In this document: positions 44,416 through 52,961 of the stretch, piece after piece
Numbering within the stretch: the first letter of the stretch is position 1
Layout: every line of letters starts with the position of its first letter
Source: Nocardioides luteus
GTDB taxonomy: Bacteria > Actinomycetota > Actinomycetes > Propionibacteriales > Nocardioidaceae
Direction of reading: 5' to 3'
Length of the DNA stretch: 64,000 nucleotides
Assembly (NCBI RefSeq): GCF_015752315.1
Contig: NZ_JADOVJ010000001.1
Coordinates: forward strand, 3,774,501 to 3,838,500
Notes under the pieces: model-generated
Database searches by the model: none
What the model saw: only the letters and a program-made list of their open reading frames with translations
What the model was told of the DNA's origin: nothing
Position numbers and translations under genes: made by a program

Positions 44416-45186
44416 CTCGGCGGGGGTGATCATGGCTCGGCGGGCGGCTCGGCGCAGAGTGGCGAGGACGGCGGGGCCGAGGAGGGCGATCGCGACGGCG
44501 GTGGTGATGGCGCGCACGGTGTCCCAGCTGCTGGTCGAGGTGACCAGGGTGTAACGCAGGAACGTCGCCAGGTTCTCGGCGAGCGCGGCCCCGGGCTCGT
44601 AGGACAGGTTGCCGCTCGCGCCGGGCACCGTGACCCCGGTCAGCAGGGGCCACCCCTGCAGGTTGAGGAGGAGCCCGTAGGCGTAGGAGGCGAGGATGCC
44701 GTACGCCGCCAGCAACGCGACCTCCGTGCGGCCGCTCGCGCGTGGCAGGAGCCCGGCTCCCATCGCGACCCAGGCGGCGCCGAGCATCTGGTAGGGCAGC
44801 CACGGCCCGACGCCGGCGGTGACGAGCGCGGCGACGAACAGGCTCGTGCAGCCGAGCACGAAGCCGAAGGCGGGCCCGAAGACGCGGCCACCGAGGATGA
44901 GCATGAAGAAGACCAGCTCCACCCCGCCGGTGCCCGAGGAGACGGCGCGCAGGACGGCCTCGATCGCACTGAGCACGCCGAGGATCGCGATCATGCGGGT
45001 GTCGATCCCGCCCGCCGCGAGCTCGCTGAGCAGCACCACCAGCATCAGCGGCAGCAGCGCGAGGAAGATGAACGGCGGCTGTACCCGTTCGTAGCCGTGG
45101 AGCAGCAGCGGCCAGGCGAACATCATCAGCCCGGCCACGGAGATGATCACGAGCAGGAGAGCGGTGCGGGGCGAGAACCGGATCAT
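44392..45186 (-). CDS. ECF transporter S component, probable cobalamin
   Basis: The 264-residue protein has about six to seven hydrophobic helices (from LLLVIISVAGLMMFAWPLLL at residue 10) and no ATPase motif. It is the last gene of a five-gene operon with ECF A and T components, so it is the substrate-capture S component. The cobalamin riboswitch at the operon start implies B12 as the substrate, but the sequence is not an obvious CbrT. Its start overlaps the ATPase stop (ATGA). The last few residues come from a dispersed repeat. Confidence 0.75.
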   Translation of the reverse strand: MIRFSPRTALLLVIISVAGLMMFAWPLLLHGYERVQPPFIFLALLPLMLVVLLSELAAGGIDTRMIAILGVLSAIEAVLRAVSSGTGGVELVFFMLILGGRVFGPAFGFVLGCTSLFVAALVTAGVGPWLPYQMLGAAWVAMGAGLLPRASGRTEVALLAAYGILASYAYGLLLNLQGWPLLTGVTVPGASGNLSYEPGAALAENLATFLRYTLVTSTSSWDTVRAITTAVAIALLGPAVLATLRRAARRAMITPAEASLRSVE

Positions 45187-46787
45187 CGCTCCCCCACCGC
45201 GTCGACGATCTCGCGCACGTTCAGCCAGCCCGGGCCGAAGACCTTGCTCACCTGGGGCGCGAAGGCGGGCGACTCGGCGGTGACGCTGCGTACGTCGCCG
45301 GAGGAGACGACCTCGCCGTCGGCGAGCACCACGACGTCGTCGGCGGCCTCGGCGACGAACTCGACGTCGTGGGTCGCGACCAGGATCGCCTTGCCCGCGT
45401 CGGCGAGCTCGCGGAGGATCTCGGACAGAGCGTGCTTGGCGGCGTAGTCGAGGCCGCGGGTGGGCTCGTCGAGGAGCACGACCGGCGGGTCGGCGCTCAG
45501 GATCAGCGCCAGCGCCAGGGCGAGGCGCTGACCCTCGGAGAGGTCACGCGGGTGCTGGTCGTCGGGGATGCCCGGCACGAGGCTGTCCAGGATCTCCCTG
45601 GTCCGCGGGCCGCCGGCGTCGCACTCCTCGGCCACGGTCTCCAGGTAGAGCAGGTCCGCCGCGCTCTGAGGCAGCAGCCCGACCAGGGTGCGCCGCACGT
45701 CGGGGTCGAGGGTCGCCGGATCCTTGCCGCCGACGTCCACCGACCCGGTCAGGCGCTTCTGGGTGCCCTGCAGCGTCCACAGCAGCGTCGACTTGCCCGA
45801 GCCGTTGCGCCCCATCAGCGCCGTCACCCGCCCCGCGGGCAGCTCGATCGAGACGTCGTGCAGGACCGGCGTACGTCCTCGGGTGACGGTGAGGCCGGAA
45901 CTGGACAGGCCCGAACCCGACTGGCGCAGCGTGGACTTGTCGGGTGTTTCAGCGCCCGTCAAGCCGAGGGATATCCGGTCGACCGGGAATCCCACAACCC
46001 TCGCCCGCCGCCTGGCATCCCGCACCGTGAGCGGCAGCGGCGACCAGCCGAGCTCACGGCCGAGCTCGACGAGCGGCGGCACGACGGGCGAGTCCGCGAG
46101 GATGTCGGCGGGGTCGTCGACCGCGACGGAGCCGTCGCCGACGAGGAGCGCGATCCGGTCGGCGAAGGGTACGACGCGCTCGAGGCGATGCTCGGCGAGG
46201 ACGACGGAGGTGCCGAGGTCGTGGACCAGCCGGGTGATGGTGGCGAGCACGTCCTCGGCGGCGGTGGGGTCGAGGGCGGAGGTGGGCTCGTCGAGCACGA
46301 CGACCCGCGGGTGGGTGGTGAGCACGGAGCCGATTGCGACGCGCTGCTGCTGCCCACCCGAGAGCGTACGCAGCGACCGCTGCCGCAGCTCGGCGATGCC
46401 GAGCAGGTCGAGGGTCTCCTCGACGCGGCGCCGCATGGTCGCGGGCGGGAGGCCGAGCTGCTCCATCCCGTAGGCGAGCTCCTCCTCGACGGTGTCGGTG
46501 ACGAAGCCGGCCACCGGGTCCTGCCCGACGTAGCCGATGATCCCGGCGCGCTCGCGCGGCGGCGTACGGATGATCGAGGTCCCGTCCAGCAGCAGGTCAC
46601 CCTCGAGCGCGCCGCCGGAGAAACGGGGCACCAGGCCGGCGATGACGCCGAGCAGGGTCGACTTCCCGGAGCCGGTCGGGCCGGAGACGAGCAGCAGCTC
46701 GCCCTCCTCGACGGTGAGGTCGACGTCCTTGAGCACGTGCTCCGAGGAGTCGGGCGGGGTGAACGTGATCCCTCGCAGCTCGATCAT
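45183..46787 (-). CDS. ECF transporter ATPase with two fused domains (EcfA-A')
   Basis: The 534-residue protein has two ABC domains. The first has Walker A GPTGSGKST (near residue 36), signature LSGGQQQR and Walker B VVLDEPTSALD. The second has Walker A GRNGSGKST (near 335), a degenerate signature LSEGQR and Walker B VVLLDEPTRGLD. Fused A-A' proteins energise ECF transporters. Both domains should hydrolyse ATP, though the second signature is atypical. It starts in an ATGA overlap with the T component. Confidence 0.9.
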   Translation of the reverse strand: MIELRGITFTPPDSSEHVLKDVDLTVEEGELLLVSGPTGSGKSTLLGVIAGLVPRFSGGALEGDLLLDGTSIIRTPPRERAGIIGYVGQDPVAGFVTDTVEEELAYGMEQLGLPPATMRRRVEETLDLLGIAELRQRSLRTLSGGQQQRVAIGSVLTTHPRVVVLDEPTSALDPTAAEDVLATITRLVHDLGTSVVLAEHRLERVVPFADRIALLVGDGSVAVDDPADILADSPVVPPLVELGRELGWSPLPLTVRDARRRARVVGFPVDRISLGLTGAETPDKSTLRQSGSGLSSSGLTVTRGRTPVLHDVSIELPAGRVTALMGRNGSGKSTLLWTLQGTQKRLTGSVDVGGKDPATLDPDVRRTLVGLLPQSAADLLYLETVAEECDAGGPRTREILDSLVPGIPDDQHPRDLSEGQRLALALALILSADPPVVLLDEPTRGLDYAAKHALSEILRELADAGKAILVATHDVEFVAEAADDVVVLADGEVVSSGDVRSVTAESPAFAPQVSKVFGPGWLNVREIVDAVGER

Positions 46788-47896
46788 GCGGCGGTCTCCT
46801 CCTCGACGAGTGATGCCGGAACCGGCGCGGCGACGGCCGGGAGCAGCCCGACGAGCACGCCTGCCATCGCCGTCAGGGTGACCCCGGGCGCGGCGCTCAC
46901 ACCGGGGAAGGCCACCGGGACCTGTGACCGGGCGACCCACCAGCCCGCGGTCGCGACCACGATCCCGCTCAGCGCCACCACGACCTCCGGCCAGCGCCAC
47001 CGGTCCGGCCGGTAGACGGTCCGGGAAACCCGGCGACCGGCCAACCTCAGCCCGATGGCCGCGGCCCCGACGCCGAGCACCAGCATGCTGGTCGCCAGCC
47101 AGCCCGGCGTGGCCCCGTCCAGCACCGCGTAGACGCCGGCACAGAGCCCGACGAGCGAGACCAGCATGAGCGCCGAGGTGACCCGCCTGGTGGCGACGGG
47201 GACCCCGGCCGTACGTCCGTAGCCACGCGTGTCCATGCCGGCCGCGAGCGCCATCGACCGCTCCAGCGCGTCCTCGAGCACCGGGACCAGGAAGCGGCGC
47301 AGCCGCTTGACCCTCCCGGTCGCCCCTGCCCGCAGCCGCTGCGCGGCACGGACCCGCTGCACCGACTCGGCCAGCTGGGGCAGCACGGTCACCGCGACCA
47401 CGACCGCGGTGCCGATCTCGTAGAGCGCCGGCGGCAGCGACCGCAGCAGTCGCTTCGGGTTGGCCAGCGCGTTGGCCGCACCGACGCAGATCACGATCAC
47501 GCCGAGCCGCATGCCGTCGTAGAGGCCGGCCAGCAGCGCCTCGCGGGTGAGCGGCCCGAGCAGCCGGATCCCCAGCACCCATTCGGGAAGCGGGATCTCG
47601 GGCAGGTCGATGAGCACGTGACCCGGCACGGCGCCCAGGAGCACCCGGAAGAGCACCCGGGTCGCCACGATGAACAGGGCGAGGCCGACGTAGAGCCGGA
47701 ACGCCTTCGCCCACGGTTGCTCCCCGCGGCGGGCCGCGACCACGACCGAGACCACCCCCACCAGCAGCAGAAGCAGCAGCGGGTTGGTGGTGAAGGAGGC
47801 GTACGCAGCCAGGCCGATCGCCCACACCCACCACGCGACGGGGTGCAGATCCCGGGGCAGGCGCGCGACCGCGGCTGTGCGGATCAGCGTGCTCAT
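46784..47896 (-). CDS. ECF transporter T component
   Basis: The 370-residue membrane protein has five or more hydrophobic helices and a coupling-helix region with AAGMDTRGYGR, similar to EcfT Ala-Arg-Gly motifs. It links the ATPase pair to the S component. It is longer than BioN (201 residues), with extra C-terminal helices. Overlaps of 4 nt on both sides (with the DUF4430-like gene and the ATPase) tie it into the operon. Confidence 0.87.
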   Translation of the reverse strand: MSTLIRTAAVARLPRDLHPVAWWVWAIGLAAYASFTTNPLLLLLLVGVVSVVVAARRGEQPWAKAFRLYVGLALFIVATRVLFRVLLGAVPGHVLIDLPEIPLPEWVLGIRLLGPLTREALLAGLYDGMRLGVIVICVGAANALANPKRLLRSLPPALYEIGTAVVVAVTVLPQLAESVQRVRAAQRLRAGATGRVKRLRRFLVPVLEDALERSMALAAGMDTRGYGRTAGVPVATRRVTSALMLVSLVGLCAGVYAVLDGATPGWLATSMLVLGVGAAAIGLRLAGRRVSRTVYRPDRWRWPEVVVALSGIVVATAGWWVARSQVPVAFPGVSAAPGVTLTAMAGVLVGLLPAVAAPVPASLVEEETAA

Positions 47897-48513
47897 CGCC
47901 GACGCCACCACACGACACCGGCGACGGAGAAGAGGGCGAGGATCCCGGCCGGAGCGACCCAGACGGGCAGCTGCCGGGGCTCGGAGGGTGCGTCGTCCGG
48001 AGATAACTCCGGCGACGGGCTTGAGGGCGCCCCCACAGCATCCCCAAGCTCCGTCGCCGGAGCGGTAACGACATCGTCGTCTATCCACGTGAACGCAACA
48101 CCCTGCCCGGAGGTCACGCTGATTTCGGTAACATTTCTGGAGGCATAGCTCCAGGCCCCGGATTCGTCGGTGACCCACAGCGACCAGTAGGCGTCGGCGG
48201 GCGGCATCTGGGCGCAACCGGCGGTCTTCGGCCGGCCGTCGACGCGGCAGACGACGCTGGGCATCGCGGTCACGTAGGTGAGCGGATGTCCTGCCTTCTC
48301 GAAGAGATCGGCGCCGGTGTCGCCCTCCTCGGGCCGGACGCAGGTGACCGCGGGGTCGCCGCCCAGCGCGTTGGGCTCGACGACGACGGTGACGCCGTCA
48401 CACGCCTCGTCGGACCGCGAGACGGCGGCCGACGCGGAGGCGGGGGTGACGACGAGTGCGGTGGCTCCGGCGAGGATCGCCAGGGCCACGCGAGCGGACC
48501 GCAGGATCAGCAC
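47893..48513 (-). CDS. membrane-anchored DUF4430 / transcobalamin C-terminal-like protein
   Basis: The 206-residue protein has a signal peptide (AILAGATALVVTPASASA), an extracytoplasmic domain with four cysteines (EAC, VTC, VVC, AGC), the YWSLWV...GAWSYAS...GQGVAFTWID pattern of DUF4430/transcobalamin beta domains, then an acidic Pro/Ser linker and a C-terminal transmembrane helix ending WWRRR. It is therefore anchored outside the cell. The GTG start overlaps the upstream lipoprotein stop. In vertebrate transcobalamin this domain caps B12 bound to the alpha barrel, and the same role is inferred here. Confidence 0.72.
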   Translation of the reverse strand: MLILRSARVALAILAGATALVVTPASASAAVSRSDEACDGVTVVVEPNALGGDPAVTCVRPEEGDTGADLFEKAGHPLTYVTAMPSVVCRVDGRPKTAGCAQMPPADAYWSLWVTDESGAWSYASRNVTEISVTSGQGVAFTWIDDDVVTAPATELGDAVGAPSSPSPELSPDDAPSEPRQLPVWVAPAGILALFSVAGVVWWRRR

Positions 48514-49580
48514 GAGCTCTTCGCGGTCGCGTCCTTGGGCAGGTAGACCAGCGACGGCAGCGCCTGGGCGGCCGCGAGGCGGTACATCCCCTCGGACTCC
48601 TTGGTCAGCCCCTTGGTGTTGCCCTCGGTCAGGGCGGCGTCGTCGTAGGCCACCGCGCCGACGTCGTCGCCGCAGGTCACGACGTGCTCGGCGACCCAGG
48701 AGGCCGCCTTCTCGGCAGCGTCGGTCTCCCCGGCGCGCCCGAACGCCCACCCGGCCAGGCCGGTGGTGTTGGAGTTGGCGATGTTGCCGGTGGCGGCCTT
48801 GAAGGACCCGTCCTCGGCCTGGGTCTCCTTCAGCCACTCGACGCCTGCCTTGACCGCCTTCTCGGCCTCGGGAGAGGCGACCGAGGACAGCGCGATCAGC
48901 GCGAAGGCGGTGGCGTCGGCGTCCGGCGCGGCCTTCGGGTCGCCGTCGCAGGTCTGGTCGGCGGCCGCGGGGTCGGCCGTGAACGTGACCCGGAACCAGC
49001 CCTCCTCGCACTGCTGCCCGGCCAGGAACTCCGCGGCGGCCGTGGCCTCCTTGCTCTCCGCGTTGCTCAGCGCCCACACGGCGTACGACTGGCCGATGGT
49101 GTTGGAGTAGTCGGTCGCCTCCTTGTTCTTGGGGTCGAGCTCGTCGGCGATGCGGCCGTTCTCGGCGACGGTGCCCTCGAGCTGCTTCAGCAGACCGGGG
49201 TCGGAGGCGTCGACGTTCTGCTGGAGGACGAGCGCCTTGGCCGTGGCCCCGGCCGAGGTGACCGTGCCGAACCCCGGCGAGGTGTAGGCCTTCTTGTTCT
49301 TCATCACGGCCGCGACGATCGTGGCGATCTCCTCGTCGTAGCCGCCGACCTCGGCCAGCGCGATCCCGATGTCGGCGCTGAGGCCGAAGTCGTCGGTGCC
49401 GTACTGCGCGTTGTGGGCCACACCCTTCGGGGCCTGGGCGACGAGCCAGTCGGCCACCGAGGTGGACACCTTCGCGTCGTAGGCGGGCTTCTCCCCCTCC
49501 TCGACGGCCTTCTCGCCGCAGCCGGCGAGCGAGGTGAGGGCGAGGGCGGCGGCGATGCCACCGAGGACGGTCTTCTTCAT
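48507..49580 (-). CDS. lipoprotein with prenyltransferase/intrinsic-factor-like alpha barrel
   Basis: The 357-residue protein has a lipobox (SLAGC, Cys at residue 21) and a domain of paired helices with repeats of the squalene-cyclase/transcobalamin alpha-barrel type (GLSADIGIALAEVGG, EWLKETQAEDGSFK, NTTGLAGWAFGRAGE). Four other cysteines (QQCEE, DQTCD, VVTCGD and the terminal SSC) could form disulfides, as in human intrinsic factor. It is the first gene after a cobalamin riboswitch, with a GGAAGGAA ribosome-binding site. I infer surface B12 binding, in partnership with the next gene. A non-B12 cyclase-like role is the alternative. Confidence 0.75.
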   Translation of the reverse strand: MKKTVLGGIAAALALTSLAGCGEKAVEEGEKPAYDAKVSTSVADWLVAQAPKGVAHNAQYGTDDFGLSADIGIALAEVGGYDEEIATIVAAVMKNKKAYTSPGFGTVTSAGATAKALVLQQNVDASDPGLLKQLEGTVAENGRIADELDPKNKEATDYSNTIGQSYAVWALSNAESKEATAAAEFLAGQQCEEGWFRVTFTADPAAADQTCDGDPKAAPDADATAFALIALSSVASPEAEKAVKAGVEWLKETQAEDGSFKAATGNIANSNTTGLAGWAFGRAGETDAAEKAASWVAEHVVTCGDDVGAVAYDDAALTEGNTKGLTKESEGMYRLAAAQALPSLVYLPKDATAKSSC

Positions 49581-49654
49581 GGTTCCTTCCGCGCTGTTCG
49601 TCGGGAAGGCCCAGGGCCGACCCGCTGCTTTCCACGACAGCGTCAGGTCAGTAC

Positions 49655-49765
49655 GCGTCCGTCGGCAGGTGCTCCGGCTCGCTCAGGACCCTCGATGTCC
49701 TGAGCCTACGGTTGCGGGTCAGCGCCGGGATTCGACCGGCTTCCCCCACCACGGCGTGTGTTGAT
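49655..49765 (-). promoter_or_regulatory. cobalamin riboswitch
   Basis: Read on the minus strand, the region has the B12 aptamer core: GGGGGAAGCCGGTCGAAT, then CCGGCGCTGACCCGCAAC and CGTAGGC, then the 3' motif GAGCCGGAGCACCTGCC. These match the conserved blocks of cobalamin riboswitches, with CGCAACCGTA in place of the more common CGCCACTGT box. The exact ends are estimates. It lies 75 nt upstream of the lipoprotein start, and the last stretch before the start codon could fold to hide the ribosome-binding site. Confidence 0.9.
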
Positions 49766-49848
49766 TGAGGCTCTGCTTTGATGCGGGGCAATCCTATGCC
49801 GCGCACGCCCTGCTTGCGGGATCGCCGTCGAGCAGTCACTCTGTCCCC

Positions 49849-50514
49849 ATGCGCCACAGGATTCTCGGCCTTGTCGCAACCTCGATCTCGGCCACCCTTC
49901 TCGCTCTCTGCCCGACCACGACGGCACTCGCGGCACCGGATCGGACCTCGGTCACGTACGACGACCTGGTCGCCATGTTCGGCGACAAGGTCGGGAACAA
50001 GAAGACCGTCGAGACCGGGCTGCCGACGCTCAACCGCGCCATGGACGACGCCCGGATCACGACCCCCTACCGGCAGGCGGCCTACCTGGCCACGCTCGCC
50101 AACGAGAGCTCCTTCCACCACGACGCCAAGGGCCCCCGCGACAAGCGGAAGTACGCCGGCCGCGGCTACATCCAGCTGACCGGCGAGGCCAACTACACCG
50201 ACGCCGGCGCCTACTTCGGGATCGACCTGCGCCGCCGCCCCGAGCTGGCCCGGTCGCTGGACCACAGCGCGCCGATCTCGCGCTGGTACTGGACCGTCGC
50301 CCGCGAGATCAACCCGCTCGCCGACGACCTCGAGATGGGCAAGGTCAACGCGGCGATCGGCTATCCCCGCAACAAGGAGGAGGACGCCGAGCGCTGCCGC
50401 GACTTCAAGGCCGCGCTGAAGCACCTCAACGGGTCGGTGCCCAAGGGGATCGACTGCACTCGCCCGAAGCCGAAGAAGGCAGACGACCAGGACCGCGCCG
50501 CGGACGCCTCCTAG
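49849..50514 (+). CDS. secreted GH19-like chitinase/endolysin-type protein
   Basis: The 221-residue protein has a signal peptide (LVATSISATLLALCPTTTALA) and a lysozyme-like fold with NESSFHHDA, GRGYIQLTGEANYTDAG and a C-terminal positive tail. The GRGYIQLTG motif matches GH19 endolysin/chitinase proteins, with the catalytic Glu probably in ANESSF. It could hydrolyse chitin or peptidoglycan. The ATG at 49849 was chosen. It is divergent from the B12 operon and is not obviously related to it. Confidence 0.75.
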   Translation: MRHRILGLVATSISATLLALCPTTTALAAPDRTSVTYDDLVAMFGDKVGNKKTVETGLPTLNRAMDDARITTPYRQAAYLATLANESSFHHDAKGPRDKRKYAGRGYIQLTGEANYTDAGAYFGIDLRRRPELARSLDHSAPISRWYWTVAREINPLADDLEMGKVNAAIGYPRNKEEDAERCRDFKAALKHLNGSVPKGIDCTRPKPKKADDQDRAADAS

Positions 50515-50568
50515 CAGACGTACGTCACGCCGCCGCGTTGATCTCGTGGTTCGCTCGCTGACGCTCGC

Positions 50569-51327
50569 TCACTTCTTGATGCGCTTGTCGCTGACCGCGA
50601 TCGCCGAGGTGCCCTCGTCCTTGAGCTCGAAGAGGTCGATCGCCTTGATGAGCTTGGTCCAGGTGGCGTAGCCGTAGTTGCGGGGGTCCTCGGAGGACTG
50701 GTTGCGGATGCGGGAGACGACCGTACCGACCAGGGCCCAGCCGTCGTCGTCGGCGGCCGCGGCGATGGAGTTGCGCAGCAGCTGGATCAACCGGGCGTTG
50801 CGCTTCAGCACCTGCCCCGTGGTCGCCGAGGAGGACGGCTTGCGGGCGGGGGTGGCGCCGGCCTCGGCGTCGGTGTCGGTCTCCTCCTCGGAACCACCGA
50901 GCTTCTCCACCACGGTGAACCGGGTGCAGGCGCTCTTGAACGGCGCCGGCGTCTTCTCCCGGCCGTAGCCGTAGACCGCGCGACCCTTCTCCCGCAGATA
51001 GTGCACCAGCGGGGTGAAGTCGGAGTCGGAGGAGACCAGCGCGAACGCGTCCGGGATCGCCGCGTGCAGCAGCTCGACGGCATCGATGGCGAGCGCCATG
51101 TCGGAGGCGTTCTTGTGGGCGGTCAGGTCGAACTGCTGCATCGGCCGGATCGCGGCGTCGTGCAGCTCCTCGATCCACCCCTTCAGCTCGGGCTTGGTCC
51201 AGTTCCCGTAGGCCCGGCGGATCGTCACCTCGCCGTACTCGGCCAGGTCGTTGAGGATCGCGTCGATCTTGGCCGCAGGGGCGTTGTCGGCGTCGATGAG
51301 CAGGGCGATGCGGAAGGGCTCGGTCAC
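50569..51327 (-). CDS. NYN-domain protein with C-terminal LOTUS/OST-HTH-like region
   Basis: The 252-residue protein has an N-terminal NYN/PIN-like nuclease domain (RIALLIDADNAPAAKID, DMALAIDAVELL, VSSDSDFTPLVHYLREKG) with conserved acidic residues, a linker, and a C-terminal winged-helix-like region (GWALVGTVVSRIRNQ...YGYATWTKLIKAIDLFEL) of the OST-HTH/LOTUS type. Such proteins are probable RNases. The GTG at 51327 is preferred. RNA targets are unknown. Confidence 0.78.
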   Translation of the reverse strand: MTEPFRIALLIDADNAPAAKIDAILNDLAEYGEVTIRRAYGNWTKPELKGWIEELHDAAIRPMQQFDLTAHKNASDMALAIDAVELLHAAIPDAFALVSSDSDFTPLVHYLREKGRAVYGYGREKTPAPFKSACTRFTVVEKLGGSEEETDTDAEAGATPARKPSSSATTGQVLKRNARLIQLLRNSIAAAADDDGWALVGTVVSRIRNQSSEDPRNYGYATWTKLIKAIDLFELKDEGTSAIAVSDKRIKK

Positions 51328-51354
51328 CGGATCAGTGTGGCAGGAAGAGGAATG

Positions 51355-51456
51355 TGTTGGTCTCGACACGCCTTCGCCTAGCGGCTCCGGCGGCTCGACC
51401 AGCGCACGCTGGTCGAGCCGGGAGGCCGGCTGCGGCCGAGCGTGTCGAGACCAACA
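51355..51456. repeat. nested palindromic repeat upstream of the NYN gene
   Basis: Outer arms (51355-51371 and 51440-51456) are 17-nt exact inverses starting TGTTGGTCTCGACACGC. An inner dyad GCTCGACCAGCG/CGCTGGTCGAGC (51393-51418) sits inside. Similar GGTCTCGACAC...GCTCGACCAGCG elements are, from memory, common between genes in Nocardioides and relatives (REP-like). There is no transposase. Confidence 0.82.
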
Positions 51457-51467
51457 CAGTCGCTACA

Positions 51468-52961
51468 TCAGGCCAGCTTCTCCAGGATCAGCTCGCGCAC
51501 GCGCTTGGCGTCGGCCTTGCCGCCGGTCGCCTTCATGACCGCGCCGATGAGGGCACCGGCCGCGGCCTGGTTGCCGCCTCGGATCTTCTCGGCGACAGCG
51601 GGCTGGGCGTCGATCGCCTCGTCGACGGCTGCGCCGAGCGCACCGTCGTCGGAGACGACCGCGAGGCCGCGGGCGTCGACGATCTCGGCGACGGTGCCTT
51701 CACCGGCCAGCAGGCCCTCGAAGACCTGGCGGGCGAGCTTGTCGGTCAGCGAGCCGCCGTCGACCAGCTTCTGCACCTCGGCGACCTGGGCGGGGGTGAC
51801 CCCGACCTCGGCCAGCTCGACGCCGCGGTCGTTGGCGGCCCGGGAGAGCTCGGCCATCCACCACTTGCGCGCGGCCTGGGCGGAAGCCCCCTCGGCGACG
51901 GTCGACTCGATCAGCGTCAGCGCACCGGCGGCCCAGACATCACGCATCTCCAGGTCGGAGTAGCCCCACTCGGCCTGCAGCCGCGCGCGCTTCTCGGCGG
52001 GCGGCTCGGGCAGCGTGCCGCGCAGCTCCTCGACCCACTCACGGCTCGGCGCGACCGGGACGAGATCCGGCTCGGGGAAGTAGCGGTAGTCGTCGGCGTC
52101 CGACTTCGGCCGCCCGGCCGAGGTGGTCCCGGTGTCCTCGTGGAAGTGGCGGGTCTCCTGGAAGATCGCCTCCCCCGCGTCGAGGATCCCGGCGTGGCGC
52201 GACATCTCGAAACGTACGGCCCGCTCGACCGAGCGCAGCGAGTTCACGTTCTTCGTCTCGGTGCGGGTGCCGAGCTTGTCGGAGCCCTTCGGGGACAGCG
52301 ACAGGTTGACGTCGCAGCGCATCGAGCCCTGGTCCATGCGTACGTCGGAGACCCCCAGACCGAGCAGGATCTCGCGCAGCGCGGCGACGTAGGCCTTGGC
52401 CACGAGCGGCGCCTTGGCGCCGGTGCCGAGGATCGGGCGGGTGACGATCTCGATCAGCGGGATGCCGGCGCGGTTGTAGTCGACCAGCGAGTAGTCGGCG
52501 CCGTGGATGCGGCCGGTGGCGCCACCGATGTGGGTGGTCTTGCCGGTGTCCTCCTCCATGTGGGCGCGCTCGATCTCGATCCGGAAGGTCTCACCCTCGA
52601 CCTCGACGTCGAGGTAGCCGTCGTAGACGATCGGCTCGTCGTACTGCGAGGTCTGGAAGTTCTTCGGCATGTCCGGGTAGAAGTAGTTCTTCCGGGCGAA
52701 CCGGCACCACTCCGCGATCGACCCGTTGAGCGCGAGCCCGATCCGGATCGCCGACTCCACGGCCTTGGCGTTCACGACCGGCATCGAGCCGGGCAGGCCG
52801 AGGCAGGTCGGGCAGACCTGGGAGTTGGGCTCGCCGCCGAACGTCGCCGGGCAGCCGCAGAACATCTTGGTGTTGGTGTTGAGCTCGACGTGCACCTCGA
52901 GCCCGAAGGCCGGGTCGTAGCGCTCCAGCACCTCGTCGAACGGAACCAAAGTCTCCGTCAT
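51468..52961 (-). CDS. gatB: aspartyl/glutamyl-tRNA amidotransferase subunit B
   Basis: The 497-residue protein has the GatB signature [33 protein letters not shown] and [16 protein letters not shown], with the C-terminal YqeY-like helical domain. It amidates Glu-tRNA(Gln) or Asp-tRNA(Asn) together with GatA and GatC. It overlaps gatA by 4 nt. The genes run gatC-gatA-gatB on the minus strand. Confidence 0.96.
   Translation of the reverse strand: MTETLVPFDEVLERYDPAFGLEVHVELNTNTKMFCGCPATFGGEPNSQVCPTCLGLPGSMPVVNAKAVESAIRIGLALNGSIAEWCRFARKNYFYPDMPKNFQTSQYDEPIVYDGYLDVEVEGETFRIEIERAHMEEDTGKTTHIGGATGRIHGADYSLVDYNRAGIPLIEIVTRPILGTGAKAPLVAKAYVAALREILLGLGVSDVRMDQGSMRCDVNLSLSPKGSDKLGTRTETKNVNSLRSVERAVRFEMSRHAGILDAGEAIFQETRHFHEDTGTTSAGRPKSDADDYRYFPEPDLVPVAPSREWVEELRGTLPEPPAEKRARLQAEWGYSDLEMRDVWAAGALTLIESTVAEGASAQAARKWWMAELSRAANDRGVELAEVGVTPAQVAEVQKLVDGGSLTDKLARQVFEGLLAGEGTVAEIVDARGLAVVSDDGALGAAVDEAIDAQPAVAEKIRGGNQAAAGALIGAVMKATGGKADAKRVRELILEKLA

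Noticed and set aside
44392..47896. Cobalt or nickel ECF transporter (Cbi/Nik type)
   Set aside because: CbiM/CbiN-like proteins are absent, and the operon starts with a cobalamin riboswitch and intrinsic-factor-like proteins. Cobalt cannot be completely excluded, since B12 riboswitches also control cobalt transport.
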